A DNA stretch of 64,000 nucleotides, taken from positions 273,442 to 337,441 of the forward strand of contig JAIOPM010000031.1 of NCBI GenBank assembly GCA_021413885.1, given 5' to 3'. This DNA is from Planctomycetota bacterium. Lineage in GTDB: Bacteria > Planctomycetota > UBA1135 > GCA-002686595. Below, in pieces: positions 42,250-50,746 of this stretch. Numbering within the stretch: the stretch's first letter is position 1; every line of letters starts with the position of its first letter. The notes beneath the pieces were generated by a model. It did not search any database, was not told the origin of the DNA, and saw only the letters and a program-made list of their open reading frames with translations. A program made the position numbers and the translations under genes.

Positions 42250-45027
42250 ATGCGCAGCCACGACCCCGACTTCATGACCGTCACGCCGCTCGAGTCGTTC
42301 CCTCCGATGGAGAAGTGGGACGACTGGGTCGAGTACGAATCGACGAGCTGGCCGAAGCGCGTGGAGAAGCGGTACATGCTCGTGCCGACGACGTGCTTCA
42401 ACTGCGAGGCGGCGTGCGGCCTCGTCGCGTACGTCGACAAGGACACGCGCGAGATCCGCAAGCTCGAAGGCAATCCGTTCCACCCCGGTTCACGCGGACG
42501 CAACTGCGCGAAGGGGCCCGCGACCAAGAACCAGATCGAGGATCCGCAGCGCATTCTGTATCCGCTGAAGCGCGTCGGCCCGCGCGGGTCGGGCAAGTTC
42601 GAGCGCACGACGTGGGACGAAGTGCTCGACGTCTTCGCGAAGCAGATTCGCAAAGCGATCGTCGAAGGCCGCAAGACCGAAGTCATGTACCACGTCGGTC
42701 GGCCGGGCCACGACGGCTACATGGATCGCGTGCTGCAGAGTTGGGGCGTCGACGGCCACAACTCGCACACGAACGTTTGTTCGGGAGCGGCGCGGCTCGG
42801 TTATGCGCTGTGGACCGGCGCGGACCGGCCGTCGCCCGACCATGCGAATTCGAAGATGATGCTGTTGCTCTCTTCGCACCTCGAGACCGGGCACTATTTC
42901 AATCCGCACGCTCAGCGCATCATCGAAGCGAAGATGAACGGCGCCAAGCTCGCCGTCGTCGACGTGCGGCTTTCCAATACGGCGTCGATGGCGGATTGGT
43001 GGCTCGCACCGTTCCCGGGGACCGAGGCGTTGATGTTGCTCGCGATGGCGCGGGTGATCCTCGAGGAGGATTTGTACGACCGCACGTTCCTCGAGACGTG
43101 GGTGAATTGGCGCGAGTTCTTGAAGGCGTTGGCGCCCAGTGCACCGGAAACGTTCGAGAGTTTCATCCGCGAGCTGCGCACGCACTACGCGTACGCGACG
43201 CCGGAAGCCGCCGAGACAGAATGCGGCGTGCCCGCGAAGACGATCGTCGAAGTCGCGCGCGCGATCGGCGCGGCGAAGAGCGCGTTCGCTTCGCACGTTT
43301 GGCGCAACGCAGCGTCGGGCAACCGCGGCGGTTGGCAGGTCGCGCGCTGTTTGCAATTCCTCTGCGTGCTCGTCGGTTCGGTCGCCGCGAAAGGCGGGAC
43401 GAACCTCAACACGTCCGACAAGTTCGTGCCGCCGCCGTTCCTCAAGCCGCCGCCGCAGGATGTCTGGAGCGAATTGCTCTATCCGAAGGAATGGCCGCTC
43501 TCGCACCACGAACTCTCGTTCCTGTTGCCGCACTTCCTCTCCGAAGGCCGCGGCAAGCTCGCCGCGTATTTCACGCGCGTCTACAACCCGGTCTGGACGA
43601 ATCCCGACGGGATGATGTGGGAGCAAGTGCTGCGCGACGAATCGAAGATCGAATTGCACGCCACGCTGACGCCGAATTGGAGCGAGACCGCGCAATACGC
43701 GGACTACGTGCTCCCCGTCGGCATGGGGCCCGAGCGACACGACTTGATGTCGCAAGAGACGCACTCGGCTCGTTGGATCTCCTTCCGTCAACCGGTGGTG
43801 CGCGTGATGCGCGAGCGGCTCGGCGAGAAGATCGAGTGGACGCACCAAGCGAATCCCGGCGAAGTCTGGGAAGAGGACGAGTTCTGGATCTCGCTCTCGT
43901 GGCGGATCGATCCCGACGGTTCGCTCGGGATCCGCAAGTACTACGAGTCACCGTATCGACCGGGCAAGCAGGTCACCGTCGACGAGTACTACCAGTGGAT
44001 CTTCGAGAACTCGGTGCCCGGGCTCCCCGACGAAGCGAAGAAGAAGGGGATGACGCCGCTCGAGTACATGCGGCGCCACGGCGCGTTCCTGGTCGAGAAG
44101 GACACGTGGGAGGGGCACATGAAGAAGCTCTCCGACGCGGACCTCGCCGGCTCGACGACGGACGCGAGCGGAGCGGTCGTCAAGAACGGCAAACCGATCG
44201 GCGTCGTCGCGAACGGCGCGGCGCGCGTCGGCTTCGCCACGCTCTCGAAGCGTTGCGAGGTCTATTCGCAGACGATGGTCGATTGGGGTTGGCCCGAGCA
44301 TTCGTTGCCCGGCTACATCGAGAGCCACATCCATCGCAAGACGATGGACATGTCGAAGGGCGAATACGCGCTCGTGCCGACGTTCCGTCTGCCGACGTTG
44401 ATCCACACGCGCTCGGCGAACGCGAAGTGGCTGTACGAGCTCTCGAACACCAATCCGGTTTGGATCCATCCCGAGGACGCGGCGCGCATCGGCGTCGAAA
44501 CGCTCGATCTCGTGCGCGTCTCGACGCGCATCGGTCATTTCGTCAACAAGGTTTGGGTGACGGAAGGGATGCGGCCCGGCGTCGTCGCGTGCTCGCACCA
44601 CCTCGGACGTTGGCGGCTGTTCGACAACCTGGGTTCCGAGTGGGCGACGTTCAAAGTCGAGCGCGCCGAGCTCGCGCCCGGTCGCTTCCGCTTCCGTCGC
44701 ATCCAGGACATCAAGCCGTTCGAGTCGAAGGATCGCGATTCGAAACGCGTGTGGTGGACCGACGGCGGCGTGCACCAGAACCTGACGTTCCCGGTGCAGC
44801 CCGATCCGATCAGCGGCATGCACTGCTGGCACCAACGCGTGAAGGTCGAGCGCGCGTCGACCGACGATCACTACGGCGATGTCGTCGTCGACACGCAGAA
44901 GTCGATGGAGGTCTATCGCGAGTGGCTGGCGCTCGCGCGGCCGGGCCCGGGCCCCGACAACCTGCGCCGCCCGCTGCACTTCGCGCGCGCTGTGAAACCG
45001 ACGGCCGCCGCGTATCGCTTCACCTGA
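42250..45027 (+). CDS. Molybdopterin (Mo-bis-PGD) oxidoreductase, orphan catalytic subunit
   Basis: 925 aa. The N-terminal [4Fe-4S] motif TTCFNCEAACGLVAYV, with a fourth Cys in GRNCAKGPA, has the C-x2-C-x3-C-x(n)-C spacing of the DMSO-reductase superfamily. The probable Mo-ligating residue is the Cys in HTNVCSGAARLGY, as in NapA- or PsrA-like enzymes. Molybdopterin-binding stretches follow (KLAVVDVRLSNTASMADWW, YADYVLPVGMGPERHD), and the C-terminal beta-barrel cap has NTNPVWIHPEDAARIGV. No Tat signal is present, so it should be cytoplasmic. No iron-sulfur, cytochrome or membrane partner subunit flanks it. Family annotation ranges from formate dehydrogenase to polysulfide reductase, and the substrate is not settled by sequence. 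Confidence 0.85.
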   Translation: MRSHDPDFMTVTPLESFPPMEKWDDWVEYESTSWPKRVEKRYMLVPTTCFNCEAACGLVAYVDKDTREIRKLEGNPFHPGSRGRNCAKGPATKNQIEDPQRILYPLKRVGPRGSGKFERTTWDEVLDVFAKQIRKAIVEGRKTEVMYHVGRPGHDGYMDRVLQSWGVDGHNSHTNVCSGAARLGYALWTGADRPSPDHANSKMMLLLSSHLETGHYFNPHAQRIIEAKMNGAKLAVVDVRLSNTASMADWWLAPFPGTEALMLLAMARVILEEDLYDRTFLETWVNWREFLKALAPSAPETFESFIRELRTHYAYATPEAAETECGVPAKTIVEVARAIGAAKSAFASHVWRNAASGNRGGWQVARCLQFLCVLVGSVAAKGGTNLNTSDKFVPPPFLKPPPQDVWSELLYPKEWPLSHHELSFLLPHFLSEGRGKLAAYFTRVYNPVWTNPDGMMWEQVLRDESKIELHATLTPNWSETAQYADYVLPVGMGPERHDLMSQETHSARWISFRQPVVRVMRERLGEKIEWTHQANPGEVWEEDEFWISLSWRIDPDGSLGIRKYYESPYRPGKQVTVDEYYQWIFENSVPGLPDEAKKKGMTPLEYMRRHGAFLVEKDTWEGHMKKLSDADLAGSTTDASGAVVKNGKPIGVVANGAARVGFATLSKRCEVYSQTMVDWGWPEHSLPGYIESHIHRKTMDMSKGEYALVPTFRLPTLIHTRSANAKWLYELSNTNPVWIHPEDAARIGVETLDLVRVSTRIGHFVNKVWVTEGMRPGVVACSHHLGRWRLFDNLGSEWATFKVERAELAPGRFRFRRIQDIKPFESKDRDSKRVWWTDGGVHQNLTFPVQPDPISGMHCWHQRVKVERASTDDHYGDVVVDTQKSMEVYREWLALARPGPGPDNLRRPLHFARAVKPTAAAYRFT

Positions 45028-45058
45028 GATCCCCTCCGGCGCGCCGGCCGCGGACGAC

Positions 45059-45697
45059 TCAGGGCTTGGAGAGCTTGGAGAGCCTCGCGATCAGACTTGC
45101 GAGGTAGGCGCGCAGATCCGCGACCGACACCGCGCCCGGGAGTTTGGCGTCGTCGCCGATCGAGATCTGCGACAAAACCCAGCCGAGCTGCGCGAGCGTC
45201 AGGCCGGAATCCTTCGCGCGAGCCGCTGCGATGAAGTTCTCGACGGCGAAACCGGCGCGCTCCAAGAACATCACGTCGACCAGATCTCGGATCTCTCCGC
45301 GTGAGAGAAGAGTGCAGAGCTTGTTGGCGAGAATCTCTTCCGGCGGGTCCACACGAAGGCGTCCGATCTCCTGCTTCTTCGGCCAGCCTTGAGGCACGCG
45401 TTCGACGACCAAGTCGACGACGACGCTCTCGTCGCCCCGTCGCACGATCCGTCTCGCGAATTCGGGCGCCGTCTGGATGTTCTCGACGGTTCCTCCGAGC
45501 GCTTTCGCGGCGGCGTGAAGCGCGCGCTCGCCGGTCTCCAAGCTGCCGTCGAGCCTGAAGAGGTCCAAGTCGACGGTCGTCCGGTGTCCGAGGTGGAATC
45601 CCGCCAACGCGGCGCCACCCGTCAGATAGAAGCCTTGCTCGCGTTCGAAGAACGCCGCGAGCACATCCGTTTGGAGCGGCGTCAGGCGACTACGCAT
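45059..45697 (-). CDS. AbiEii/AbiGii-type nucleotidyltransferase
   Basis: 212 aa. Nucleotidyltransferase-type core: FYLTGGAALAGFHLGHRTTV with DLDLF, containing the GG...DxDxF metal and phosphate motif. A DLV-type strand follows (SVVVDLVVERV), then EEILANKLCTLLSRGEIRDLVDV, which is typical of the AbiEii family. AbiEii proteins are toxins of type IV abortive-infection or TA systems and transfer nucleotides to RNA. The start lies eight bases inside the upstream small gene, so the two are coupled. No AbiEi-like winged-helix antitoxin is present; the partner is a different kind of small protein. A housekeeping nucleotidyltransferase role is the alternative. Confidence 0.75.
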   Translation of the reverse strand: MRSRLTPLQTDVLAAFFEREQGFYLTGGAALAGFHLGHRTTVDLDLFRLDGSLETGERALHAAAKALGGTVENIQTAPEFARRIVRRGDESVVVDLVVERVPQGWPKKQEIGRLRVDPPEEILANKLCTLLSRGEIRDLVDVMFLERAGFAVENFIAAARAKDSGLTLAQLGWVLSQISIGDDAKLPGAVSVADLRAYLASLIARLSKLSKP

Positions 45698-45989
45698 CGA
45701 TCAGTCCTTGCCGTCGCCATTCGCCGAACAGCCACTCCCAGAACGGTCGACGTCGTCCGAGATGCGGCGCGAGTTCGCTCCACCTTCGCGCGAACTCCTC
45801 CGGCGTGATGTAGCGCCAGACTTCGGTGTCGCGAGCTTCGCGCAGGATCTTGCCGAGCAAGCGCGTGCGCTCCGGAGCCGACGCCGTCGCCAGACGCTCG
45901 CGCAACTGTGCGTTCGTCATCGGATCGTCCCACAGGAAGTAAGGATACGCGTTCGGATCGTCGAGATCGGTGGAGAGCGGGAAGCCCAT
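45690..45989 (-). CDS. Small partner protein of the AbiEii-type gene
   Basis: 99 aa from the ATG at 45989 (MGFPLSTDLDDPNAYPYFLW). A mostly helical protein: MTNAQLRERLATASAPERTR, EARDTEVWRYITPEEFARRW and a tryptophan-rich end RPFWEWLFGEWRRQGLIDA. I do not recognise a named family. The open frame upstream of the ATG is a GC artefact. Its overlap with the nucleotidyltransferase gene and its small charged make-up fit an antitoxin or cognate partner, which is inference from layout only. Confidence 0.65.
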   Translation of the reverse strand: MGFPLSTDLDDPNAYPYFLWDDPMTNAQLRERLATASAPERTRLLGKILREARDTEVWRYITPEEFARRWSELAPHLGRRRPFWEWLFGEWRRQGLIDA

Positions 45990-46045
45990 GGCGCGAGGAG
46001 CGATGGTACGAGTCGAAGGCGTGCGCGAGTAGTGACCGCGGGTCG

Positions 46046-47140
46046 CTACTTCTTGCGCGGCTCGTCGAGTCCTTCGTCGGGACGTCGATAGCGACCGCTG
46101 CGAATCTGTTTGATCGTTTCGGCGAGCGCGAGGGCCGCGTTCTTCACCTCGGCTTGGAGATCGACGTCGCGGTCGAGGTCGTCGTGGCTCGTCGCGTACG
46201 GTTGGTAGTAGCCGAGGTAGCGGCCGAGCCCGGCCTCGGGGCCGGCGGGGATCAGCTCGAGATCGGTCAACCAGTCGACGAGCATCCGCCGCAACGTCTC
46301 GACGCCCGCCGCGTCGCCGTGGACGACGACGGAGAACGCGCGGCCGGCGAGGTGCTTCGGATAATTCCAACCGGCGAGCTCGAGGTCCTTCGCGCGCTCG
46401 GGATCCTTGCCGCCGGTCGTCGTCGGATCGGGATTGCCTCCGTCGGCGCACACGAGACGATCGATCATCAGCTTGAGCACGCTCGGCGCCTGATACCAAT
46501 TGACCGGCGTCACGATCAGCACGCCGTGCGCTGCGACCCAACGCGGGTAGAGCTCGTTCATCCAATCGTTGGTCTGGCCGAGCGCGTGATTCGGATAACA
46601 CGAACACGGCCAATTGCAGAGCGGCTGCGCCGTCGACACGCACGCCTTGCACGGATGGATCGTGCGACCGTACTCGGCGTTGATCGCCGAGAGATCGAGG
46701 AAGTCGACGTCGATGCGTTTGCGTTTCAGCGCGTCGCGAGCGAGCGACGCGAGCCGAAACGTCTTCGACATTTCGCCGGGACACGTTTGATCGTTGCGCG
46801 GCGACGCGCAGATCACGAGGACGCGGGAACGCGAGCGCTTGTCCTTCTGCCGCCGTTCCGCCGCGTGGATCTGCTTGCGCGTCTCGAGCCACTCGAGCGG
46901 CAGCTCGAACTTAGGATCCGCGAACTGCGCTCCGGCGGGGCGGCCGCGCGGACTCTTGCGGTATTCGTCGTACGCCTGCCACGCGAGTTCGACGAGCTTC
47001 TCGAGCTCCGGCGCCGCCTTCTCGAACGCCGGATCGTAGAAGCGCTCGAGAAAACGCTTCTTCATCTCTGCGCGCGAGAGCGTGAAGTTCCCCTGTCCGG
47101 TGACGACGCGCGCATGTTTCGTCCGCTTCGTTCTAGCCAT
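46046..47140 (-). CDS. Flavodoxin-like NAD(P)H-dependent oxidoreductase
   Basis: 364 aa. The N-terminal ~100 residues are helical and basic. From about 105 a flavodoxin fold begins: VLVICASPRNDQTCPGEMSK (FMN phosphate-binding loop), then IDVDFLDLSAI, a Cys-rich loop HPCKACVSTAQPLCNWPCSC, and the second flavin loop VAAHGVLIVTPVNWYQAPSVL. Five cysteines in a 17-residue loop suggest a metal or disulfide site in addition to FMN. The ATG at 47140 has AAGGAGAAG before it and follows the cytochrome gene by 12 bases, so the two form an operon. Substrate unknown. Confidence 0.78.
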   Translation of the reverse strand: MARTKRTKHARVVTGQGNFTLSRAEMKKRFLERFYDPAFEKAAPELEKLVELAWQAYDEYRKSPRGRPAGAQFADPKFELPLEWLETRKQIHAAERRQKDKRSRSRVLVICASPRNDQTCPGEMSKTFRLASLARDALKRKRIDVDFLDLSAINAEYGRTIHPCKACVSTAQPLCNWPCSCYPNHALGQTNDWMNELYPRWVAAHGVLIVTPVNWYQAPSVLKLMIDRLVCADGGNPDPTTTGGKDPERAKDLELAGWNYPKHLAGRAFSVVVHGDAAGVETLRRMLVDWLTDLELIPAGPEAGLGRYLGYYQPYATSHDDLDRDVDLQAEVKNAALALAETIKQIRSGRYRRPDEGLDEPRKK

Positions 47141-47152
47141 CGAGCTTCTCCT

Positions 47153-48694
47153 TCAGAGCGTGCGCAAGAACGCGATCAACGCGCGCTTGTCGTCCGCCGA
47201 CAAATCGAGTCCGAAATCGTGTCCGGGCACCGCGCGCGTCTTCACGCCGGGCCCGCGCCAACCGGTCGGCACGTAGTCGGCGCGCAACCGCTTCGGATCG
47301 AACCAATCCTCGAGCGACGCGCACGAACCGTCGTGCTCGAAGAGCCCGCGATACCAGACGCCGCGCAGCGACGGCACTTTGTAGTAGCCGGTGCCCTTGC
47401 GCGTCTTCAGCGCGAGCCCCGGATCGGTGTGCACGCGCCGCGCCGAGACGTCGAGTCGCGCATCGCTCGTCGGCGGCTCGAAACCCGGCGCCGCGATCAA
47501 CTTGTTGTTGGTGTAGGCGGGCGGCGCGTGGCATTTCGCGCACGCCTCGTCTTCGAACACCACTTTGCCGCGCTGCGCGAGCTCGTCGAACGGATGCGGG
47601 CTCTTCGGCACGTCGAGCGAGTAGAGATAGAGCCCGAGCGCGTACATCGCTTCATCCGGCGGTCGCACGCGAACCGGCTGCGCGGCGGCGGGCAGCATGT
47701 GGTGCGGACCGAACACCGCCGCGTCCGCGAACTCGACGAGGATGCCGTAGCGCGCGACATCCGCCGGCCCGCGATTCGAGTGCGTCGCCGTCGCGTCGAG
47801 ATAACGCCGCTCGCGGATGCCGCGCAGATCGGCCATGCGCGTCGCGAAGAACGGACTGCCGTTGAAGCGCGCGAACGCCGCGCCCGGCGGCGCGCCGGAG
47901 GCGTCGGCGCGGTACGGGGCGAGCTCGCTCTCCGACGCGCCCTTCAGTGGTAAATGCGGATCGTCTGCGAGCCACGGCACGCCGTACTCGGCGTAGAACT
48001 CGGCTCCCGCGGAAAGTCCGGGCGCGACGTTCAAGTTTTCGAACAGCTTGCCGACCGCGGGCGCGTCGGAGAGATCGTAGTTGCTCGGCGCGCCGCGCAG
48101 CACGCTGCCGTCCGGCATCAGGCGCGTGTGACAACCGGCGCAACTCACCAGGCTGAGCTTCAACTTCGCATCGCGATCGACGACCCAGCGGTAGTCGAGC
48201 AACACGCCGTTCGCATCGATGACGTCGTGGAACTGATCGCGAAACGCATCGACCGACTTCGCGTTGGTGAAGTGCGCGATCACTTGCGCGTCGTCGGTGC
48301 GCGACGCGAACGTATCGAGCTCCTCGAACACGCGTCGGCCCGCCTCGATCCAATCGGCCTCGCCGTGCAACTTCTCGGGCTCGATCAAGGGCTGCGGTCC
48401 GCGGCGCACGAGCGCTTCGCGATAGCCCGGCGGCTCGCGATCCGGGTGGTAGACGGGATACGTGCGGAGGTTGTCGATCGGCGCGACGTAGTACGCGTCC
48501 TCGCTCACGAATCCAGGCGGCACGCCGAGACCGGCGAGCGGCGTCGCCCAGGTCGCGAGCTCCTTCGCGTCCCACAATTTCGGAACGACGATCTCCGGCG
48601 CGTCCGTTTTCTGCGCCGACGCACTCGACGCGACGCCGAGCACGAGGCCGCACGCCGCGAGCCGCACCGATCCGCGTCGATCGAGTCGTACCAT
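47153..48694 (-). CDS. Di-haem c-type cytochrome (cytochrome c peroxidase-like)
   Basis: 513 aa from the ATG at 48694, which has GGAGGG upstream; the longer upstream open frame overlaps the divergent redoxin gene. Signal peptide ends near ASSASAQ. Two haem c sites: CAGCH near residue 195 and CAKCH near residue 380. Conserved features of the di-haem/RoxA-like group include LRGAPSNYDL, the ATATHSNRGPADVARYG stretch, GTGYYKVPSLRGVWYRG and FEHDGSCASLEDW. It probably acts in periplasmic electron transfer. The gene continues into the flavodoxin-like gene. Confidence 0.83.
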   Translation of the reverse strand: MVRLDRRGSVRLAACGLVLGVASSASAQKTDAPEIVVPKLWDAKELATWATPLAGLGVPPGFVSEDAYYVAPIDNLRTYPVYHPDREPPGYREALVRRGPQPLIEPEKLHGEADWIEAGRRVFEELDTFASRTDDAQVIAHFTNAKSVDAFRDQFHDVIDANGVLLDYRWVVDRDAKLKLSLVSCAGCHTRLMPDGSVLRGAPSNYDLSDAPAVGKLFENLNVAPGLSAGAEFYAEYGVPWLADDPHLPLKGASESELAPYRADASGAPPGAAFARFNGSPFFATRMADLRGIRERRYLDATATHSNRGPADVARYGILVEFADAAVFGPHHMLPAAAQPVRVRPPDEAMYALGLYLYSLDVPKSPHPFDELAQRGKVVFEDEACAKCHAPPAYTNNKLIAAPGFEPPTSDARLDVSARRVHTDPGLALKTRKGTGYYKVPSLRGVWYRGLFEHDGSCASLEDWFDPKRLRADYVPTGWRGPGVKTRAVPGHDFGLDLSADDKRALIAFLRTL

Positions 48695-48745
48695 CGCCCT
48701 CCGCTTACGGTACGTTGTCACGCAACCACCGTACAGGAGACAGCC

Positions 48746-49336
48746 ATGGCCCTCACACCTTCGACGATGCTCGCGCTCGGCACTCGCGCGCCCGACTTCG
48801 CGCTGCAGGATTCCGTCACCGGCAATACGGTGAAGCTCGCCGACTTCGCGAAGAAGAAGGCGCTCGTCGTGATGTTCATCTGCAACCACTGTCCGTACGT
48901 GAAGCACGTGCGCGACGGGCTCGCCGCGTTCGGCCGCGACTACGAGAAGTCCGACGCCGCGCTCGTCGCGATCAGCGCCAACGATCCCGAGACGCATCCG
49001 GACGACTCGCCCGAGAAGATGGCGGCCGAGGCGAAGGCGGCGGGTTATCGCTTCCCGTACCTCTTCGACGCGACGCAAGCGGTCGCGAAGAGCTACACCG
49101 CCGCGTGCACGCCGGATTTCTTCCTCTTCGATGCGTTCAAGAAGCTCGTCTATCGCGGTCAATTCGACGCGAGCCGTCCGGGCAACGGCGTGGCCGTGAC
49201 CGGCGAGGATCTGCGCGCGGCGCTCGACGCGGTGCTCGCGGGCAAGCCGATTTCGCAGAAGCAGAAGGCGAGCCTCGGCTGCAACATCAAGTGGCGCGCG
49301 GGGAACGAGCCCGCGTACTTCGGCGCGAAGATGTGA
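48746..49336 (+). CDS. AhpC/TSA-type redoxin
   Basis: 196 aa. Thioredoxin-fold peroxiredoxin-like protein with KALVVMFICNHCPYVKHVRD, where ICNHC supplies Cys 46 and Cys 49, then NDPETHPDDSPEKMAAEA and YTAACTPDFFLFDAFKKLVY. The NHCPYV motif is typical of a conserved thioredoxin-family group. CAGGAGACA is the ribosome-binding site. It is divergent from the di-haem cytochrome across a 51-base promoter region. No signal peptide, so it is probably cytoplasmic. Confidence 0.88.
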   Translation: MALTPSTMLALGTRAPDFALQDSVTGNTVKLADFAKKKALVVMFICNHCPYVKHVRDGLAAFGRDYEKSDAALVAISANDPETHPDDSPEKMAAEAKAAGYRFPYLFDATQAVAKSYTAACTPDFFLFDAFKKLVYRGQFDASRPGNGVAVTGEDLRAALDAVLAGKPISQKQKASLGCNIKWRAGNEPAYFGAKM

Positions 49337-49343
49337 GCGTTCC

Positions 49344-49691
49344 ATGCGTCGCCGCCGCGAACACGACGCGTTCACGCAGCACGTGCTCGAACGACTCGCG
49401 CGCGTCGCGTCGATCCAGCCGAAGTCGATGTTCGGCGGCGTCGGGTTCTACGTCGAAGGCTCGTTCTGCGCGTTGATCGCGGACGGCCGGCTCTTCTTCA
49501 AGGTCGACGACGCGAATCGCAGCGACTTCGAGAAGGCGGGAATGGAGCCCTTCCAGCCCTTTCCCGACAAGCCGAGCAAGCTCCTGTACTTCGAAGTGCC
49601 GGAGCGCGTGCTCGCCGACGATGCGCGCTTGAAGACGTGGCTCGACAAGTCGCTCGCCGTCGCGCGGCGCGCCGCGAAGAAGAAGCGTTAG
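49344..49691 (+). CDS. TfoX N-terminal-domain protein
   Basis: 115 aa, single TfoX_N domain: ARVASIQPKSMFGGVGFYVE, FCALIADGRLFFKVDDANRS and SKLLYFEVPERVL. The full-length TfoX regulator has an additional C-terminal helical domain, absent here. Stand-alone TfoX_N proteins are common and uncharacterised. It starts eight bases after the redoxin stop, so the two are probably co-transcribed, and its stop overlaps the stop of the convergent SGNH gene by four bases. Confidence 0.82.
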   Translation: MRRRREHDAFTQHVLERLARVASIQPKSMFGGVGFYVEGSFCALIADGRLFFKVDDANRSDFEKAGMEPFQPFPDKPSKLLYFEVPERVLADDARLKTWLDKSLAVARRAAKKKR

Positions 49692-50698
49692 TCGCCGAGC
49701 TTCGTCGCCGAGAGCCACGCGACGATTCGCTCCGCGAGCCACGCGTGGCCGGCGGCGTTCAAGTGTTTGTCGCTCGCGTAGTAGATCCCGTCGGGACGCG
49801 CCGGGAACTCCGCCGCCGGATCGAACCACGGCACGCCGCGCGCCGCGCAAAGTTCGCCGAGCGCCGGGAACGCGTTCCACGAAATCGTCGGCACGTGGAC
49901 GAACGCGACCTTCACTCCCGCGGCGGCGCAATCGTCGATCATGCGCTCGACGAACGCGCGGTTGAGCGACCACCATTCGCCGTGCGGGAGTTGCATCGCG
50001 ACGCGCCACGACGCGAGCTTCGCCGCCGTGAACGCGTACGAATGTTCGTCGAGCCAACGCAGCGCGTTCGACGGCGTGTCGTCGCTCGTGCGTGGCACGA
50101 GCTCGCCGTCGGCGACTTCGAACACGGGCTTGGTCATGCCTTCGACGTCGCGGTAGGCGCTGAGCGAGCGCTGAAAATCCCACGCGTAGATCGCGACGAG
50201 CACGAGGTCGGGCTTCTCGGCGAGCGCGCGCGTGCGCAGCGTCGTCGCGATTTGATCGACGCCGTAACCGGGCATGCCCCAGTTCGAGAGGCGCCAAGTC
50301 CCGAGCTCGCGCGCCGTCCGCGCCGCGAACGTCTCGTCGAAGTCGACGCCCGCGCCCCACGCGAAGGAATCGCCGAGCACGGCGAGGCGCTTCGAACTCG
50401 TCGCGGTCTCCTGCTCCGCACGCCGAAAGCCGCGCGCATCGGCGACGTACTCGTGCTCACGCCCTTCGGTCGGATAGCTGAAGCGCGTCAGCGGTTTCAT
50501 CCGCCAACCGAGCTCGGGATCGGCGATGAAGTTCTCGCTCGGCCGCGACTCGTGCTCGCCGGCGTAGGTGCGCGGCTGCGGACTCGGATAACCGACGAGA
50601 CGCAGCGCGAGTTCGAGCAAGAGCGCCGCGCCGACACCAGCGCCGACGCTCGCGAACAAGCGCCGACGCCAAACGGATCGCGTGGGGGACGAAGACAC
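49688..50698 (-). CDS. SGNH/GDSL-type membrane-anchored hydrolase-like protein
   Basis: 336 aa with one N-terminal membrane helix (LFASVGAGVGAALLLELALRLVG). SGNH features: block I LAVLGDSFAWG, block II near LSNWGMPGYG, and block V SDKHLNAAGHAWLAE with the Asp-x-x-His pair. Unlike the protein at 8060-9295, the Asp of block V is present here. It is probably an extracytoplasmic esterase or acyl-hydrolase on polysaccharide. It begins an envelope-glycan region. Confidence 0.76.
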   Translation of the reverse strand: MSSSPTRSVWRRRLFASVGAGVGAALLLELALRLVGYPSPQPRTYAGEHESRPSENFIADPELGWRMKPLTRFSYPTEGREHEYVADARGFRRAEQETATSSKRLAVLGDSFAWGAGVDFDETFAARTARELGTWRLSNWGMPGYGVDQIATTLRTRALAEKPDLVLVAIYAWDFQRSLSAYRDVEGMTKPVFEVADGELVPRTSDDTPSNALRWLDEHSYAFTAAKLASWRVAMQLPHGEWWSLNRAFVERMIDDCAAAGVKVAFVHVPTISWNAFPALGELCAARGVPWFDPAAEFPARPDGIYYASDKHLNAAGHAWLAERIVAWLSATKLGD

Positions 50699-50746
50699 TT
50701 CCGTGCATCGTATCCCGACTTCGCGCGCGATGTCGGGTGGCGCGGG

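Noticed and set aside
42315..45107. Second plus-strand frame of 930 codons over the molybdopterin gene
   Set aside because: The real frame at 42250-45027 has all cofactor motifs; this one is an Arg-rich shadow.
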